A DNA stretch of 62,019 nt from Anaerolineales bacterium (GCA_016932715.1 JAFGCG010000194.1:1-62019); one strand, 5' to 3'; shown: positions 49,743-59,300, counted from the first letter of the stretch. Numbers and translations: made by a program. The notes: generated by a model not told the origin, from the sequence alone.

Positions 49743-50720
49743 ATGGATGCAATCGTAACTGCTGGTGGGATCCCACGACCCGAAGACCCGCTTTATACCT
49801 ATTCTCATGGTGATTCCAAAGCTCTCATTGATATGGCAGGCAAGCCCATGATCCAGTGGGTTCTGGATGCACTGAGCGGCGCAAAAAATGTGGACAATGT
49901 GATCATCGTCGGCCTCTCGCCCCGGAGCGGCGTCACCTGCAAAAAGCCGACCTATTTTGTCTCGAACCAGGGCCGCATGCTTGCCAACATCGTGGTGGGT
50001 GTACACAAAGCACTGGAGCTGAATAAGAAGAGTGAGTATGTGCTGCTGGTTTCCTCCGATATCCCGACCCTGAAACCTGCAATGGTGGATTGGCTGGTGG
50101 ATACCTGCATGGAAACGCAGGACGATCTGTACTATGGCATCTGTCCTCGCGCGGTAATGGAGAAGCGCTTCCCCAACTCAAAACGGACCTATACAAAGCT
50201 AAAGGATATCGAACTGTGCGGCTCGGATATTAATGTTATTCACGTGCGCATGGCAACCGAACATTTGGATTTGTGGGAGGCGCTGATCGGTTCACGCAAG
50301 AATGCGGTCAGGCAGGCAAGCATGGTCGGGTGGGATACCGCCTTCCAGCTGGCGACTCGCAGCATTGCCCTTGATGATTTGGTTGAGAAAGCATGTCGTC
50401 GAATTGGCGTCAAAGGCCGGGTCGTTGTCTGGGATCATGCCGAACCCTGCATGGACGTGGATAAACCTCATCAACTGGAACTGCTGCGCGCAGATCTTGC
50501 AAAACAGCAGCGCAGATCTGCGTTGAAAGCCAAGAGCATGGTGAAGAAACCTGCCAGAAAGCCGGTCAAATCCAAGCCTGCCAGAAAGCCGGTCAAATCC
50601 AAGCCTGCCAGAAAGCCGGTCAAATCCAAACCGGCTGCCAGGCCGGTCAAAAAAGGATCGCGTGGCACGAAAAAGGCTTCTGCCCCCGCCACCAGGACAA
50701 AACGCAGGGCCGGGAAATAG
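49743..50720 (+). CDS. MobA-like nucleotidyltransferase with Lys/Pro/Ala-rich histone-H1-like tail
   Basis: 325 aa from ATG 49743 with AAGGAG 5 nt upstream; a start at 49689 lies inside array L and is rejected. The N-terminal NTP-transferase fold has DAIVTAGGIPRPEDPLY, then ALIDMAGKPMIQWVLDAL and VLLVSSDIPTLKP (metal-binding DxP). The C-terminal approximately 75 residues are Lys/Pro/Ala/Arg-rich, with near-perfect nonapeptide repeats KPARKPVKS, resembling bacterial H1-like DNA-binding tails. Its substrate is unknown. The gene is paired with the quinate-dehydrogenase-like gene. Confidence 0.78.
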   Translation: MDAIVTAGGIPRPEDPLYTYSHGDSKALIDMAGKPMIQWVLDALSGAKNVDNVIIVGLSPRSGVTCKKPTYFVSNQGRMLANIVVGVHKALELNKKSEYVLLVSSDIPTLKPAMVDWLVDTCMETQDDLYYGICPRAVMEKRFPNSKRTYTKLKDIELCGSDINVIHVRMATEHLDLWEALIGSRKNAVRQASMVGWDTAFQLATRSIALDDLVEKACRRIGVKGRVVVWDHAEPCMDVDKPHQLELLRADLAKQQRRSALKAKSMVKKPARKPVKSKPARKPVKSKPARKPVKSKPAARPVKKGSRGTKKASAPATRTKRRAGK

Positions 50721-50722
50721 AT

Positions 50723-51277
50723 TTGAATTCCATACTCGAACTCGATGTACGTCTCTCCACTCAAATGCGCGTGGCGGAAAAGCCAGGCGCATTGCGCGCT
50801 ATCGCCGTCTTCTTCGCGCACTCGGGGGACTCGTGGTTTTGGGCGCTGGGCCTGCTCGCCATCTGGCTGGGCGGCGGCTCCTTTTGGAAGCAGTGGGCAG
50901 TCGTCCAGTTTACCGGTATCAGCTTCCTCGCCGCGCTGGTATTGGCGGTCAAATTCGGGGTGAGGCGGCGGCGCCCCGAGGGGGAATGGGGCCGGATCTA
51001 TCGTTTTACGGATCCGCATTCGTTTCCCTCCGGTCACGCGGCGCGCGCCTTCCTGATCGCGACCATCGCGACCGGGCTGGGACCCGCCTGGCTGGCAGTT
51101 GCTTTATGGATTTGGGCGCCGCTGGTGGCATTGGCGCGCGTTGCAATGGGAGTGCATTATCTCTCGGATATCCTTGCCGGTACTTTACTTGGCATCCTGA
51201 TCGCGTGGATCGGCTTGCAGATCTATCAACCCCTGTTCGCCTGGGTTTTTGAATTACTTGGTTTTACTTTATGGTAG
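50723..51277 (+). CDS. PAP2 family membrane phosphatase
   Basis: 184 aa, starting TTG 50723, 2 nt after the previous stop; ATG 50765 is the alternative. The phosphatase motifs are complete: KFGVRRRRP (KxxxxxxRP), PSGHA and ARVAMGVHYLSDILAG (SRxxxxxHxxxD with Ala for Ser). About five membrane helices. It dephosphorylates lipid phosphates, for example undecaprenyl diphosphate or phosphatidic acid; the substrate is not fixed by sequence. Confidence 0.85.
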   Translation: MNSILELDVRLSTQMRVAEKPGALRAIAVFFAHSGDSWFWALGLLAIWLGGGSFWKQWAVVQFTGISFLAALVLAVKFGVRRRRPEGEWGRIYRFTDPHSFPSGHAARAFLIATIATGLGPAWLAVALWIWAPLVALARVAMGVHYLSDILAGTLLGILIAWIGLQIYQPLFAWVFELLGFTLW

Positions 51278-51295
51278 AAGCTTCGTATCAAGTAC

Positions 51296-51331
51296 GATCC
51301 CCGCGCTGATCAATCGCGCGGGGATTTTTTT
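51296..51331 (+). terminator. Rho-independent terminator
   Basis: GATCCCCGCG/CGCGGGGAT stem with a loop that includes GATC, followed by TTTTTTTCT. It ends the PAP2 transcript. Confidence 0.9.
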
Positions 51332-51386
51332 CTATCCTGTTTGTACTCATTGGCAGCCCATTGCACCAGCCTGAACATCGAAAGGC

Positions 51387-52043
51387 CTATTTCAACCCGG
51401 AGATTTCCACACCGATCGCGTTCGCGTTGACCTTCCCGTTTTTCAGGTGCGTTTTGTCGAGCAAAGTGCGCAACTCGCCAGGTGTGTATGCCGCGCCTAC
51501 TGAGGTCAGCAGCCCGGGGCGCATGGTGGCAGGGCGGGCACCCAGCCACAAGAATCCAAGCATCAGGAAATTCATATCGCGCCGCAAATCGGAGATAAAA
51601 TAGCGCCCACCCGGCTTGAGCACGCGCCAGATTTCGTCGAAAGCGCTTTGTGGATTCGCCCACTCATGTAATGATCCGTTGGTGAAAACCGCATCAAAAG
51701 TGTCGTCGTCGAAGGGCAGGTGATCGCAGTTGCCCAGTCGATATTGAGTGCGGGCGGTCATGCCGTATTCCTGTGCATTGTGCTGCGCCAGGGCGCTCAT
51801 ATCGGGACTGATGTCGAATCCGGTCAGGGTGGTGTTTTCGGTCTGCTTGAGCCATTCCAGCCCCAGGTAGCCGGGTCCATGGCCGATTTCCAGGGCATGC
51901 CCCTGCGTAATGCCGCTCGCGATGAGTGCTTTGGTCTCCATCCAACCCCTATCACGGAGGCTGCGCTGCATTTGGTCATATTGGGCTACGGTGATTTCAC
52001 CTTGGATGCCGTGATCGGTTTCGGGGATACGGGGTTTGGTCAT
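51387..52043 (-). CDS. Class I SAM-dependent methyltransferase
   Basis: 218 aa. SAM motif I is ALEIGHGPGYLGLEWL, motif II has TGFDISPDM and the post-motif is GNCDHLPFDDDTFDAVFTNG. The substrate is unknown. AAGGAGA is 4-5 nt from the ATG. A palindrome (TAGAATATTCTA) lies 20 nt upstream, sharing ATATTCTAG with the region upstream of the PadR gene, so PadR probably regulates it. Confidence 0.88.
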   Translation of the reverse strand: MTKPRIPETDHGIQGEITVAQYDQMQRSLRDRGWMETKALIASGITQGHALEIGHGPGYLGLEWLKQTENTTLTGFDISPDMSALAQHNAQEYGMTARTQYRLGNCDHLPFDDDTFDAVFTNGSLHEWANPQSAFDEIWRVLKPGGRYFISDLRRDMNFLMLGFLWLGARPATMRPGLLTSVGAAYTPGELRTLLDKTHLKNGKVNANAIGVEISGLK

Positions 52044-52065
52044 TTTGTTCTCCTTTTATTTTAGA

Positions 52066-52080
52066 TAGAATATTCTAGAA
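52066..52080. promoter_or_regulatory. Candidate PadR operator upstream of the methyltransferase gene
   Basis: TAGAATATTCTA (52066-52077) is a perfect 12-bp palindrome, overlapped by TTCTAGAA. It lies 23 nt from the methyltransferase ATG, between it and the PadR stop. Confidence 0.45.
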
Positions 52081-52107
52081 AGAATAAGAGGCAAAAAAAG
52101 AGGCGAT

Positions 52108-52647
52108 TTATGGATACTCGCCGCTTTCCATCTTTTGCAGGAGGTCTGTCACCCAATTCAGTTCTGCCTGGGTGTGGACAAGGGTGTGGTCGAAAATCGC
52201 CAACGCCAGACGCGGCACTTCGGGGATGGCCATTTGCTCGTCGCGATGACTCTGGATATATCCAAGCATCGTCTGTAATGTTTTCTGACGAAGTCGCAGG
52301 AAATTCTTGACTTCATCGAGGGGCAGGGCTTCCAAAAAGAACAGGCAGATATCGATCGAAAAATATTGCCGTTCTACCTGCTGCCAGCTTTCGCGCAGCA
52401 GACGCAAAAACTCCTCTCGCCCCGTATCGCTAATCTGGTAGACACTGCGCGAAGGGCGTTTGCCTTCCTGTTCGACATCGACCTTGTCAATGAATTTCTC
52501 ATCCGCCAGTTTATCCAGTGCGAAATAGATCGAACCAAAAGCGATGGATGTCCAATCGCCCATGTGTTCTTCGATGATCTGTTTGATTTCGTAGCCATAC
52601 AGCGGTCGTTTGTGCAGCAGGCCGAGAATAACAAGGCGGACAGTCAT
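52108..52647 (-). CDS. PadR family transcriptional regulator
   Basis: 179 aa. The winged helix begins RLVILGLLHKRPLYGYEIKQ, with the PadR core GSIYFALDKL and the wing QEGKRPSRSVYQISDTGREE. The C-terminal helices (about 100-175) form the dimerisation part. Effector unknown. It lies upstream of the methyltransferase gene on the same strand (64-nt gap), and both have ATATTCTAG-containing segments near their starts. Confidence 0.88.
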   Translation of the reverse strand: MTVRLVILGLLHKRPLYGYEIKQIIEEHMGDWTSIAFGSIYFALDKLADEKFIDKVDVEQEGKRPSRSVYQISDTGREEFLRLLRESWQQVERQYFSIDICLFFLEALPLDEVKNFLRLRQKTLQTMLGYIQSHRDEQMAIPEVPRLALAIFDHTLVHTQAELNWVTDLLQKMESGEYP

Positions 52648-52671
52648 AAAAAGCTCCCAGGAAATTTTACC

Positions 52672-52697
52672 TTGTATATTCTAGCTTGTATAATTTC
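52672..52697. promoter_or_regulatory. Candidate PadR operator/promoter upstream of padR-like gene
   Basis: TTGTATATT and TTGTATAAT are direct near-repeats 15 nt apart, with ATATTCTAG between them shared with 52070. The opposite strand gives -10-like elements for the PadR gene. Confidence 0.4.
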
Positions 52698-52832
52698 TGC
52701 TGTCAAGAGGCGAATCGGCAAATCGCGCGGTCTTTCATAGCCTCTGACAGGCATATTCATACTGTCTTCACAATTGAGACTTACAGTGAGAAAAATCGTA
52801 GAAAGTAATTGATCCTCTTGGAGAGAAACATC

Positions 52833-53144
52833 ATGCCATATTCAAACCAGAAAACCACTTCCTGCCAATCAGCGGTAGTAGACTACCCCGGAGAACAAAA
52901 CGTATCAAGACCAAACTCGATCAAGCAATTGGATGAACTCGAAATCGGCAGGGCAGGCCTGATTGTTTCGATAAAAATGAAAAGCGACGAGACTTTGCGT
53001 GAACTGACATCAATGGGGATATCACCGTATGCAATCGTCAGAATGTTTGCCAACCAGAAGTCACACTTTATTTTCATGGTGGACAGCAAAAAGTTCGCTG
53101 CCGACAGGGAAATTGCGGCAGGAATCATGGTGCAGCCGATTTGA
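52833..53144 (+). CDS. FeoA-like domain protein
   Basis: 103 aa from ATG 52833, with TTGGAGAG upstream. After about 30 residues of unique sequence, the C-terminal 70 residues match FeoA: LDELEIGRAGLIVSIKMKSD, then LRELTSMGISPYAIVRMF and VDSKKFAADREIAAGIMV. FeoA is an SH3-like small protein of ferrous iron uptake. No feoB is adjacent, so it is a stand-alone copy with unclear function. Confidence 0.72.
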   Translation: MPYSNQKTTSCQSAVVDYPGEQNVSRPNSIKQLDELEIGRAGLIVSIKMKSDETLRELTSMGISPYAIVRMFANQKSHFIFMVDSKKFAADREIAAGIMVQPI

Positions 53145-53172
53145 AATACAAAGTAACCGGTGAGTATTGAAT

Positions 53173-53637
53173 TTATTTTGCTCTTTTCGCCGTTCGCAGG
53201 TGCTCTTCGATATGTGCGAGGCTCTTTTCCACCCAGGTTTGTAACGTCAAGCCGCCTCCCAATGTAGTGTGGCGCGAGAGGCGTGACCAGGCTTCCGCCG
53301 GTAACGTCTGTAACCACTGTACCAAGGCTTCAATACTTTCGACAAACTTGTTCAATACCTCAGCGAGCGGTTCACCGGCATCATAGTTCTCAGCCAGATA
53401 GACGTTGCCATCAAAGTTTGGAAATTCGGGATTCTCTTCCACGGCCGTTCGGCGGACACGCAAACCATAAACGAGCCTGTCCACATCACGCGTGTGCACC
53501 GCGATCTGATGTACGTTCCAGCCTTCCTCCAACGGGGCGTAGGGATCTCTCACTGCCAGGCAGGCCGTGCGAAACTCGCTGGCTGCCTGCGCGAGTCTCT
53601 CCAGCAGCTTCCTGCGATACTCCAGCAATTCCTTCAC
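53173..53637 (-). CDS. DinB-like four-helix protein
   Basis: 154 aa. The metal-binding His positions fit DinB/mycothiol-dependent maleylpyruvate isomerase N-domains: WNVHQIAVHTRDVDRLVYGL and KSLAHIEEHLRTAK. All-helical otherwise. The reaction is unknown; family members are metal-dependent thiol S-transferases. Its ATG overlaps the upstream SDR stop (ATGA), so the pair is coupled. Confidence 0.75.
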   Translation of the reverse strand: MKELLEYRRKLLERLAQAASEFRTACLAVRDPYAPLEEGWNVHQIAVHTRDVDRLVYGLRVRRTAVEENPEFPNFDGNVYLAENYDAGEPLAEVLNKFVESIEALVQWLQTLPAEAWSRLSRHTTLGGGLTLQTWVEKSLAHIEEHLRTAKRAK

Positions 53638-54272
53638 TGTTCCTCCACTTGTCGATCGAGCAATGCAAAAACATTCTCGACCACCTTGGCAGAGAGATTC
53701 TCGACTCGATAGACCTGAATGCCATATGGACTTAATTCACGCGCAGCCTGACGCGTAAACCCGTCCAGGCCCTGCATGCTTGCGAGGAACGCCGTTTCAT
53801 TCGCGCTGTCATCACGAGCGGACTCCGTGATCAGGTTGATGATCATGCCCGAGCCGCGTACGCGCATCAGGCGTCCCGCAGACTGGGTCATCAGGAACGC
53901 GCTAGTGAGATTGACATCCAGGACGCGGTGCCAGTCCCATTCATCCATATCGAGCAGAGGCACGCGCGGTTCGACTGAAGCGTGATTCACCAGGATGTCG
54001 ATCCGACCGAAGTCGTCCTCCACCTGGTTGACGATACTCTGCGCGCCAACTTTTTTGGCAACATCGTCAATATATGCCTTGGCACGCCCACCCTGTGCGA
54101 GGATCTGGTCCACGACTTCCTCGACATTGACCGGCGAAATATCGTTCGCCGCGACAATTGCTCCTCGTCGGGCAAATGCCTCTGCCAGCAGGCGGCCGCT
54201 CCCCTTTCCGGCGCCGGTGATCAAAACGACCTTATCCACAGGACTGCTGCGCGTGTCTTTGAGTTTATCCAT
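53634..54272 (-). CDS. Short-chain dehydrogenase-like protein lacking the catalytic Tyr and Lys
   Basis: 212 aa, with a Rossmann fold: VVLITGAGKGSGRLLAEAFA is the NAD(P) site (TGxxxGxG) and IDILVNHASVEPR replaces NNAG (NHAS). The active site YxxxK (as in YSASKAGLDGFTR) is FLASMQGLDGFTR here, so both Tyr and Lys are changed to Phe and Met. It is probably not a dehydrogenase and may bind cofactor or act as a regulator. It is coupled to the DinB-like gene and lies 20 nt after an M23 gene. Confidence 0.8.
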   Translation of the reverse strand: MDKLKDTRSSPVDKVVLITGAGKGSGRLLAEAFARRGAIVAANDISPVNVEEVVDQILAQGGRAKAYIDDVAKKVGAQSIVNQVEDDFGRIDILVNHASVEPRVPLLDMDEWDWHRVLDVNLTSAFLMTQSAGRLMRVRGSGMIINLITESARDDSANETAFLASMQGLDGFTRQAARELSPYGIQVYRVENLSAKVVENVFALLDRQVEEQ

Positions 54273-54291
54273 CTGGTCTCGATATGCTTCG

Positions 54292-55005
54292 CTACTCGAC
54301 CGCCGGCTCGCAGAGCGGCACGCGATCGCGATTCTCGTATCCGTTCAATGGTAATCCCAGATAGGGCGAAGGGTCCAGTGTATTGTCAATATCGAGTTCA
54401 TTCTTGAATTCGCCATTGCCATCGTCTTCGACGATCGAAAAGTGCAAGTGCACGCCCACCGGATTATTCGGGTCGCCGGAATAATTTCCCTGGTATCCGA
54501 GGAATGTACCGGCTTCGATCGGTTTCTCGTATGTGCCGGCCGGGAAGTCCGAGGAAATAAAGGAATTGCCGAACTGATCTGCCATGTGAGTGTAATAGAG
54601 CCAGATCTGGCGCCCGGGCTGAAGCGGATCGCTGGGGACACGCACGATGACCGAGGATTTCCAATCGTCCCGGCGGGTTAAGTATCCAGGATAAGCAGAG
54701 ACGACTTGTGTAATTCCGACATCGGTCCCGGCGAATACATCGATCCCCTGATGGATTTTGCGGAAGTCGAACGAGTCGCCCCATAGGAAACCGACAAAGC
54801 CATCTGTAGGAAAAAGAAAAGGTGCCGAACCGCAATGGGATCCAGCAGCCAGCTTCCAGTCCGGGTGGGAGGCGGGGTTTCGAATCCATTGGATGACCTT
54901 GCTTACGCGGGCTGCGTCGGGACGGCGGTACATGTAATAGGCAAAGGCTGCAGCAACTATGGCAGTTATGCCAATGAGCAAAAGCATAATATGACGTCTA
55001 GACAT
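54292..55005 (-). CDS. M23 family metallopeptidase
   Basis: 237 aa. A membrane or signal helix (about 6-25) precedes an M23 domain: KIHQGIDVFAGTDVG has the HxxxD metal ligands and NPVGVHLHFSIVED has HxH. It probably cleaves peptidoglycan cross-links at the outer face. TATAAT ends 8 nt before ATG 55005 without a ribosome site, suggesting a leaderless message. The SDR and DinB-like genes follow on the same strand. Confidence 0.85.
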   Translation of the reverse strand: MSRRHIMLLLIGITAIVAAAFAYYMYRRPDAARVSKVIQWIRNPASHPDWKLAAGSHCGSAPFLFPTDGFVGFLWGDSFDFRKIHQGIDVFAGTDVGITQVVSAYPGYLTRRDDWKSSVIVRVPSDPLQPGRQIWLYYTHMADQFGNSFISSDFPAGTYEKPIEAGTFLGYQGNYSGDPNNPVGVHLHFSIVEDDGNGEFKNELDIDNTLDPSPYLGLPLNGYENRDRVPLCEPAVE

Positions 55006-55154
55006 AGGGCAGGATTATACCTGTTTCCACCTGTTAGACTTACGACTGCTTGCATGTCTTTCGAAAAGCATGGAGGGACGAAATTTCTTATTCGGCTTGA
55101 CTGTTGAAAGCTTTGAAATGGAAGGAAGTTATAACGCTTGTAACTTCGCAAGCG

Positions 55155-55883
55155 TTACTCCGAACTGAGAATGTTGATGTAATCCAGGTTTACGGAGTCT
55201 CCACTCTCGTGAATAATGATAACAAAATGCTCCTCATCGCTGAATTGCGGCGAAGTCCATTCGCTGCCAGCGGATTGGTCTGCCTGGAACTCATTATCAT
55301 CGATCGAGATGCTGATAAAGCCGAGACCCGGCTCACTCAGATACCCGATGATGATTTGCTGCCCAAAGAAAAGAAATGTAACATCGCTGCCAATTGTGTT
55401 CGAAACAAATAGAGTTCCTTGCGATGCATTCCCAACACCAGTCTGGCTTATCCAGTCGCCGTCATATTGGAGGCGAGGATCTGCGTCATCAAATGTATCT
55501 ATGATGTTCAACTGCGCCGAACTGCCTGCCTGTGCAGTTGTTGAACCTGGAGGAGGATTATTTACTGCCGGGTTGCTTTGTGAGGACGCTTCCGTTGGGA
55601 ATGCGGAGAGTTCTTCCTCCGGGGTGTTCATCGGGGGAAGACCGGCTGATTCATCCGGAAAAATTTCCTCAGGAGGCGCCGTTTCCAATGCCGGGTCAGG
55701 AGTGGGTGTTTCAGTCGCCAGAAGGAGAAATTTAAATGGCGTCGCGGTTGGGTCTGCTGGAACCACAGCCTGTGATGTATCGCGATACACGGTTAAAAAT
55801 ATGATCAGGATCCCCACAATCGAAAAAACACTGATCCCTATCGGAAGAAGAACGCTGCGGTCGGGCAATGGGCGCTTATTCAT
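55155..55883 (-). CDS. Membrane-anchored protein with Pro-rich linker, unknown function
   Basis: 242 aa. Basic N-terminus, one membrane helix (about 12-34), then a 90-residue low-complexity Pro/Thr/Glu/Ser linker (LLLATETPTPDPALETAPPE). The C-terminal 110 residues are beta-rich: DTFDDADPRLQYDGDW, FLFFGQQIIIGYLSEPGLGF, FISISIDDNEFQ. This resembles carbohydrate-binding or galactose-binding-like extracellular domains. No enzyme motif is seen. Confidence 0.7.
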   Translation of the reverse strand: MNKRPLPDRSVLLPIGISVFSIVGILIIFLTVYRDTSQAVVPADPTATPFKFLLLATETPTPDPALETAPPEEIFPDESAGLPPMNTPEEELSAFPTEASSQSNPAVNNPPPGSTTAQAGSSAQLNIIDTFDDADPRLQYDGDWISQTGVGNASQGTLFVSNTIGSDVTFLFFGQQIIIGYLSEPGLGFISISIDDNEFQADQSAGSEWTSPQFSDEEHFVIIIHESGDSVNLDYINILSSE

Positions 55884-56113
55884 GGTGCCATTTGAAACGG
55901 GTGGACATCAAGGAAATAGTTGGCGCTTGTGAGTATGCAGGCATGGAGCAGCATTATAACCACTTTCCAAGCCGGAAATTGGAGTGGTTTTGCAGTCTTT
56001 TCATTTCTCATAGTCATGGCAGTAAAAAAACAATAGCCAAAAGGTCCCCATCGACCTGTATTTTTTCTTGAATTTAATTTACAATTAAGGGTAGAATTAG
56101 TTTACCTTAATGA
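55884..56113. other. Divergent intergenic region before the riboswitch
   Basis: 230 nt without a gene or repeat. It must contain the promoter of the riboswitch transcript; AT-rich sequence at 56060-56100 (TAGAATTAG near 56092) is a candidate -10 region. Confidence 0.4.
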
Positions 56114-56186
56114 TGTCGAAAAGGCAAACCCGCCGTGAGACGGGGACGCAAAGTCATGGACCCCGCCTGGGCGGGGCCGCCAGACC
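56114..56186 (+). ncRNA. Cyclic di-GMP-I (GEMM-I) riboswitch
   Basis: The conserved core is plain: GGCAAACC (56123-56130), a short stem-loop CCCG/CGGG, then GGGACGCAAAG (56043 series: 56143-56153), TCATGGA, a strong stem CCCCGCC/GGCGGGG (56161-56176) and CCGCCAG. This is the order and spacing of the class I c-di-GMP aptamer. It is followed directly by an intrinsic terminator. The controlled gene is the secreted subtilase. The direction of control (on or off) cannot be told without folding. Confidence 0.88.
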
Positions 56187-56218
56187 GCCGAAATTTTTTT
56201 GTTTGGCGGTTTTTGTTT
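56184..56218 (+). terminator. Expression-platform terminator of the riboswitch
   Basis: ACCGCC-GAAA/TTT-GGCGGT hairpin, followed by TTTTTGTTTG. Its 5' side overlaps the 3' end of the aptamer, so aptamer folding and the terminator may compete. Confidence 0.8.
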
Positions 56219-56316
56219 GTTGCAAGGAAGGAGGTGCGCTTCTCATAATCAAAACGATTTGAACTTATCGAAAACCAGTGAGATCGAACGAAAAATTCTT
56301 TCAAGAGGAGAGAAAG

Positions 56317-59300
56317 ATGCAAAGAAAAGTTTTTAATACGTTGATGGTTTTCCTACTAACCCTGGCTCTAACCACTCCAGCACTGGCGCAGGGAAGTGGA
56401 CAGCCTCTTGCACAGAAGGAGGTCAAATCATATATCGTTGTTTTGGAAGAACAACCGATCGTTTCTTATGAAGGTGGCATTTCGGGGTTAGCGCCCACCA
56501 AGATCCAGGGAGGGGAAAAGGTCGAACCGGCTGATGCCTCTGTACGTGCATATGACAATTTTCTGGAAGCGCAGCATGAAGAGTCGCTGGAAGCAGCGGG
56601 CGTAAGCGTTGATGCGAAAATCCACGACTATACGGTTGCTTTGAACGGCTATTCTGCCATTCTGACCGAAGAGCAGGCCGAAACCATCAGATTGCAGAAG
56701 AATGTTCATTTTGTTATGGAAGATCAAAGGCGTTACCCTCAAACGGATAGCAGCCCGGAATTCCTGGGTCTGACTGTGCGGGGCGGCGCTTATGACAGCG
56801 GCTATACTGGCGAGGGCGTTGTCGTGGGTGTGATTGACACCGGTATCTGGCCCGAGCATCCCTCTTTTGCGGATGATGGCACGTACGCGGCCCCCCCCAC
56901 GGGTCCGTTGCCTTGCGAGTTTGGCAACACGGCTCACAACCCGAACGACGCGCCTTTCACCTGCAACAATAAATTGATCGGCGCATATCAGATGCTGGAC
57001 ACTTATCGCGCCCTGATTGGTGCCGACCCGGATGAGTTCGACTCGGCCCGTGACGATGACGGCCACGGCACACACACAGCCTCCACCGCGGCTGGCAACG
57101 CGGGTGTGGAAGCCAGCATGTATGGTTTGCCCGTCGCGACCATCTCTGGCATTGCGCCGCGCGCTCATGTCATTGCCTACAAAGGCCTCGGCAATCTGGG
57201 CGGATTCACTTCCGACCTGGCGGCCGCGATCGATCAGGCAGTTGCGGATGGCGTCGATGTGATCAACTACTCCATTGGCGGCGGCGCAGGACTGCCCAGC
57301 GCCGATGAGATCGCCTTCCTGTTTGCTGCGGATGCAGGCGTATTTGTGGCTACCTCAGCCGGCAACTCCGGTTCAGGGGCTGCGACCGTTGGTAACCCTG
57401 GAACGATGCCCTGGATTACTACTGTAGGCGCAAGCACTCAGAAACGTTTTTATGAAGGCGTGATCACCCTTGGCAACGGCAAAAAGTACACTGGCGCGTC
57501 CCTTACCCCTGAACTGGGCTGGAGGCGCCTGGTTGATGCTGCCGATTTCGGTAACGAACTCTGTGATCCCGCAGTTCCATTCACGGGCGACGTGTCCGGT
57601 AAGATCGTCCTCTGCCTGCGCGGCGCCGTTGGCCGTGCCGAAAAGAGCCTGTCGGTGTTCGAAGCTGGCGGAGTGGGAATGATCCTGTATAACACCAATG
57701 ATGTCGACAATTTGTTTACCGACACGCATTGGGTGCCATCCGTACACATTGATAATACGCCCGGCTTGAAGATCAAGGCTTATATTGCCAGTTCGCGCTT
57801 CCCCAAGGCGAAGATCGAGACGCGCGAGGATCATTTTGGCTGTGATCGATTCCAGTTCCATAATTACGGAATCTCCGGCCGAGGTGCAGACTGGTTCGAG
57901 CGCGAGTGTGGACCCCGCACCAGCAAGTGGCCTCATGCCCCAACCATGACGATCTTTTCGTCGCGCGGTCCCAACCCGGTTGCCCCGGATATCATCAAGC
58001 CTGATATTACCGCACCCGGTCTCCAGATCCTGGCTGGCAATTCACCCTTCCCCGATCCAGGTGCTGTCCCGGGTGAGTTGTTCCAGGGAATTGCCGGAAC
58101 ATCCATGTCCAGCCCGCATGTGGCGGGTGTCTTCGCATTGCTTAAGCAGGCTCATCCTGAGTGGAGCGCGGCAATGGCGAAGTCTGCGCTGATGACAACT
58201 GCCTATCAGAAAGTTCTCGATAATGACCGTGTCAGCCAGGCGGATCCATTCGATATGGGCTCCGGTCACATCAGACCGGGCGGCAGATGGACGAAAGGCT
58301 CCATCAATGAGCCTGGCCTCGTCTATGACGCTGGCTTGTTCGAGTACGCAGCGTTTACCTGCGGCATGAATTGGGGAGTCTTTAGCCCGGGCAGTTGTGC
58401 TTTCCTTGAATCACTTGGCATTCCCTCCGAGCCCTATAACCTCAATTATCCATCCATCGGTGTAAGCTCGCTGGCTGGCACCCAGACGGTGGTACGCACC
58501 GTCACAAGCGTTGCCAGCGGACCGGAAACATTCAAAGCCAAAGTCGTTGCACCTCCCGGCTATGATGTGACCGTGACTCCAAACTCGCTGACACTCAATC
58601 CCGGCGAGTCGGCCACCTTCGAGGTGACCATCACCAACAATGGCGGTGGTCCGGTCGGTGAGTGGCGCTTTGGCTCACTGACCTGGAAAGCCCATAGATA
58701 TTCGGTCTACAGCCCGATCGCAGTACAAGGCGCCCTCTTCGATGCCCCAGGGGAGATCTCTGGCACCGGCGAATCGGGTTCAGCCAGCTTCGATGTGCAA
58801 TTTGGTTATACCGGCGCCTATGCCGCTGGAGCACATGGATTGGTTCCTGCGACCGTCACAAACGCAACCGTGTTACAGGACCCCGACCAGGAGTTCGATC
58901 CGAACGATGGCTTCAGCAACGCTCATACCTTCAATCTCTCGGGTGTAGCCTTCTTCCGTCTTGCCATGCCGCCCGAAGCGACGGAGGCCGACGCGGATCT
59001 GGACGTCTATGTCTTTGATCCAAATGGTGATCTGGTGGCGAGTAGCACCGCTGGGGGTACCGATGAGTTGGTGGACATCTTGTTGCCGGCAGATGGTACC
59101 TGGACAGTCTACGTGCACGGCTGGCAGACAGTTGGTCCTGACTCCACCTACGATATGTATAGCTGGGCTGTTCCGCTTGCATCGGGTGGGAATCTGGTGA
59201 TCGACTCGGCGCCCACTTCTGCCACGATTGGTAATGTGGAAACCATTAATGTCAGTTGGACTGGTGCCACGGCTGGTGAGTGGCATCTGGGCGCGGTCTC

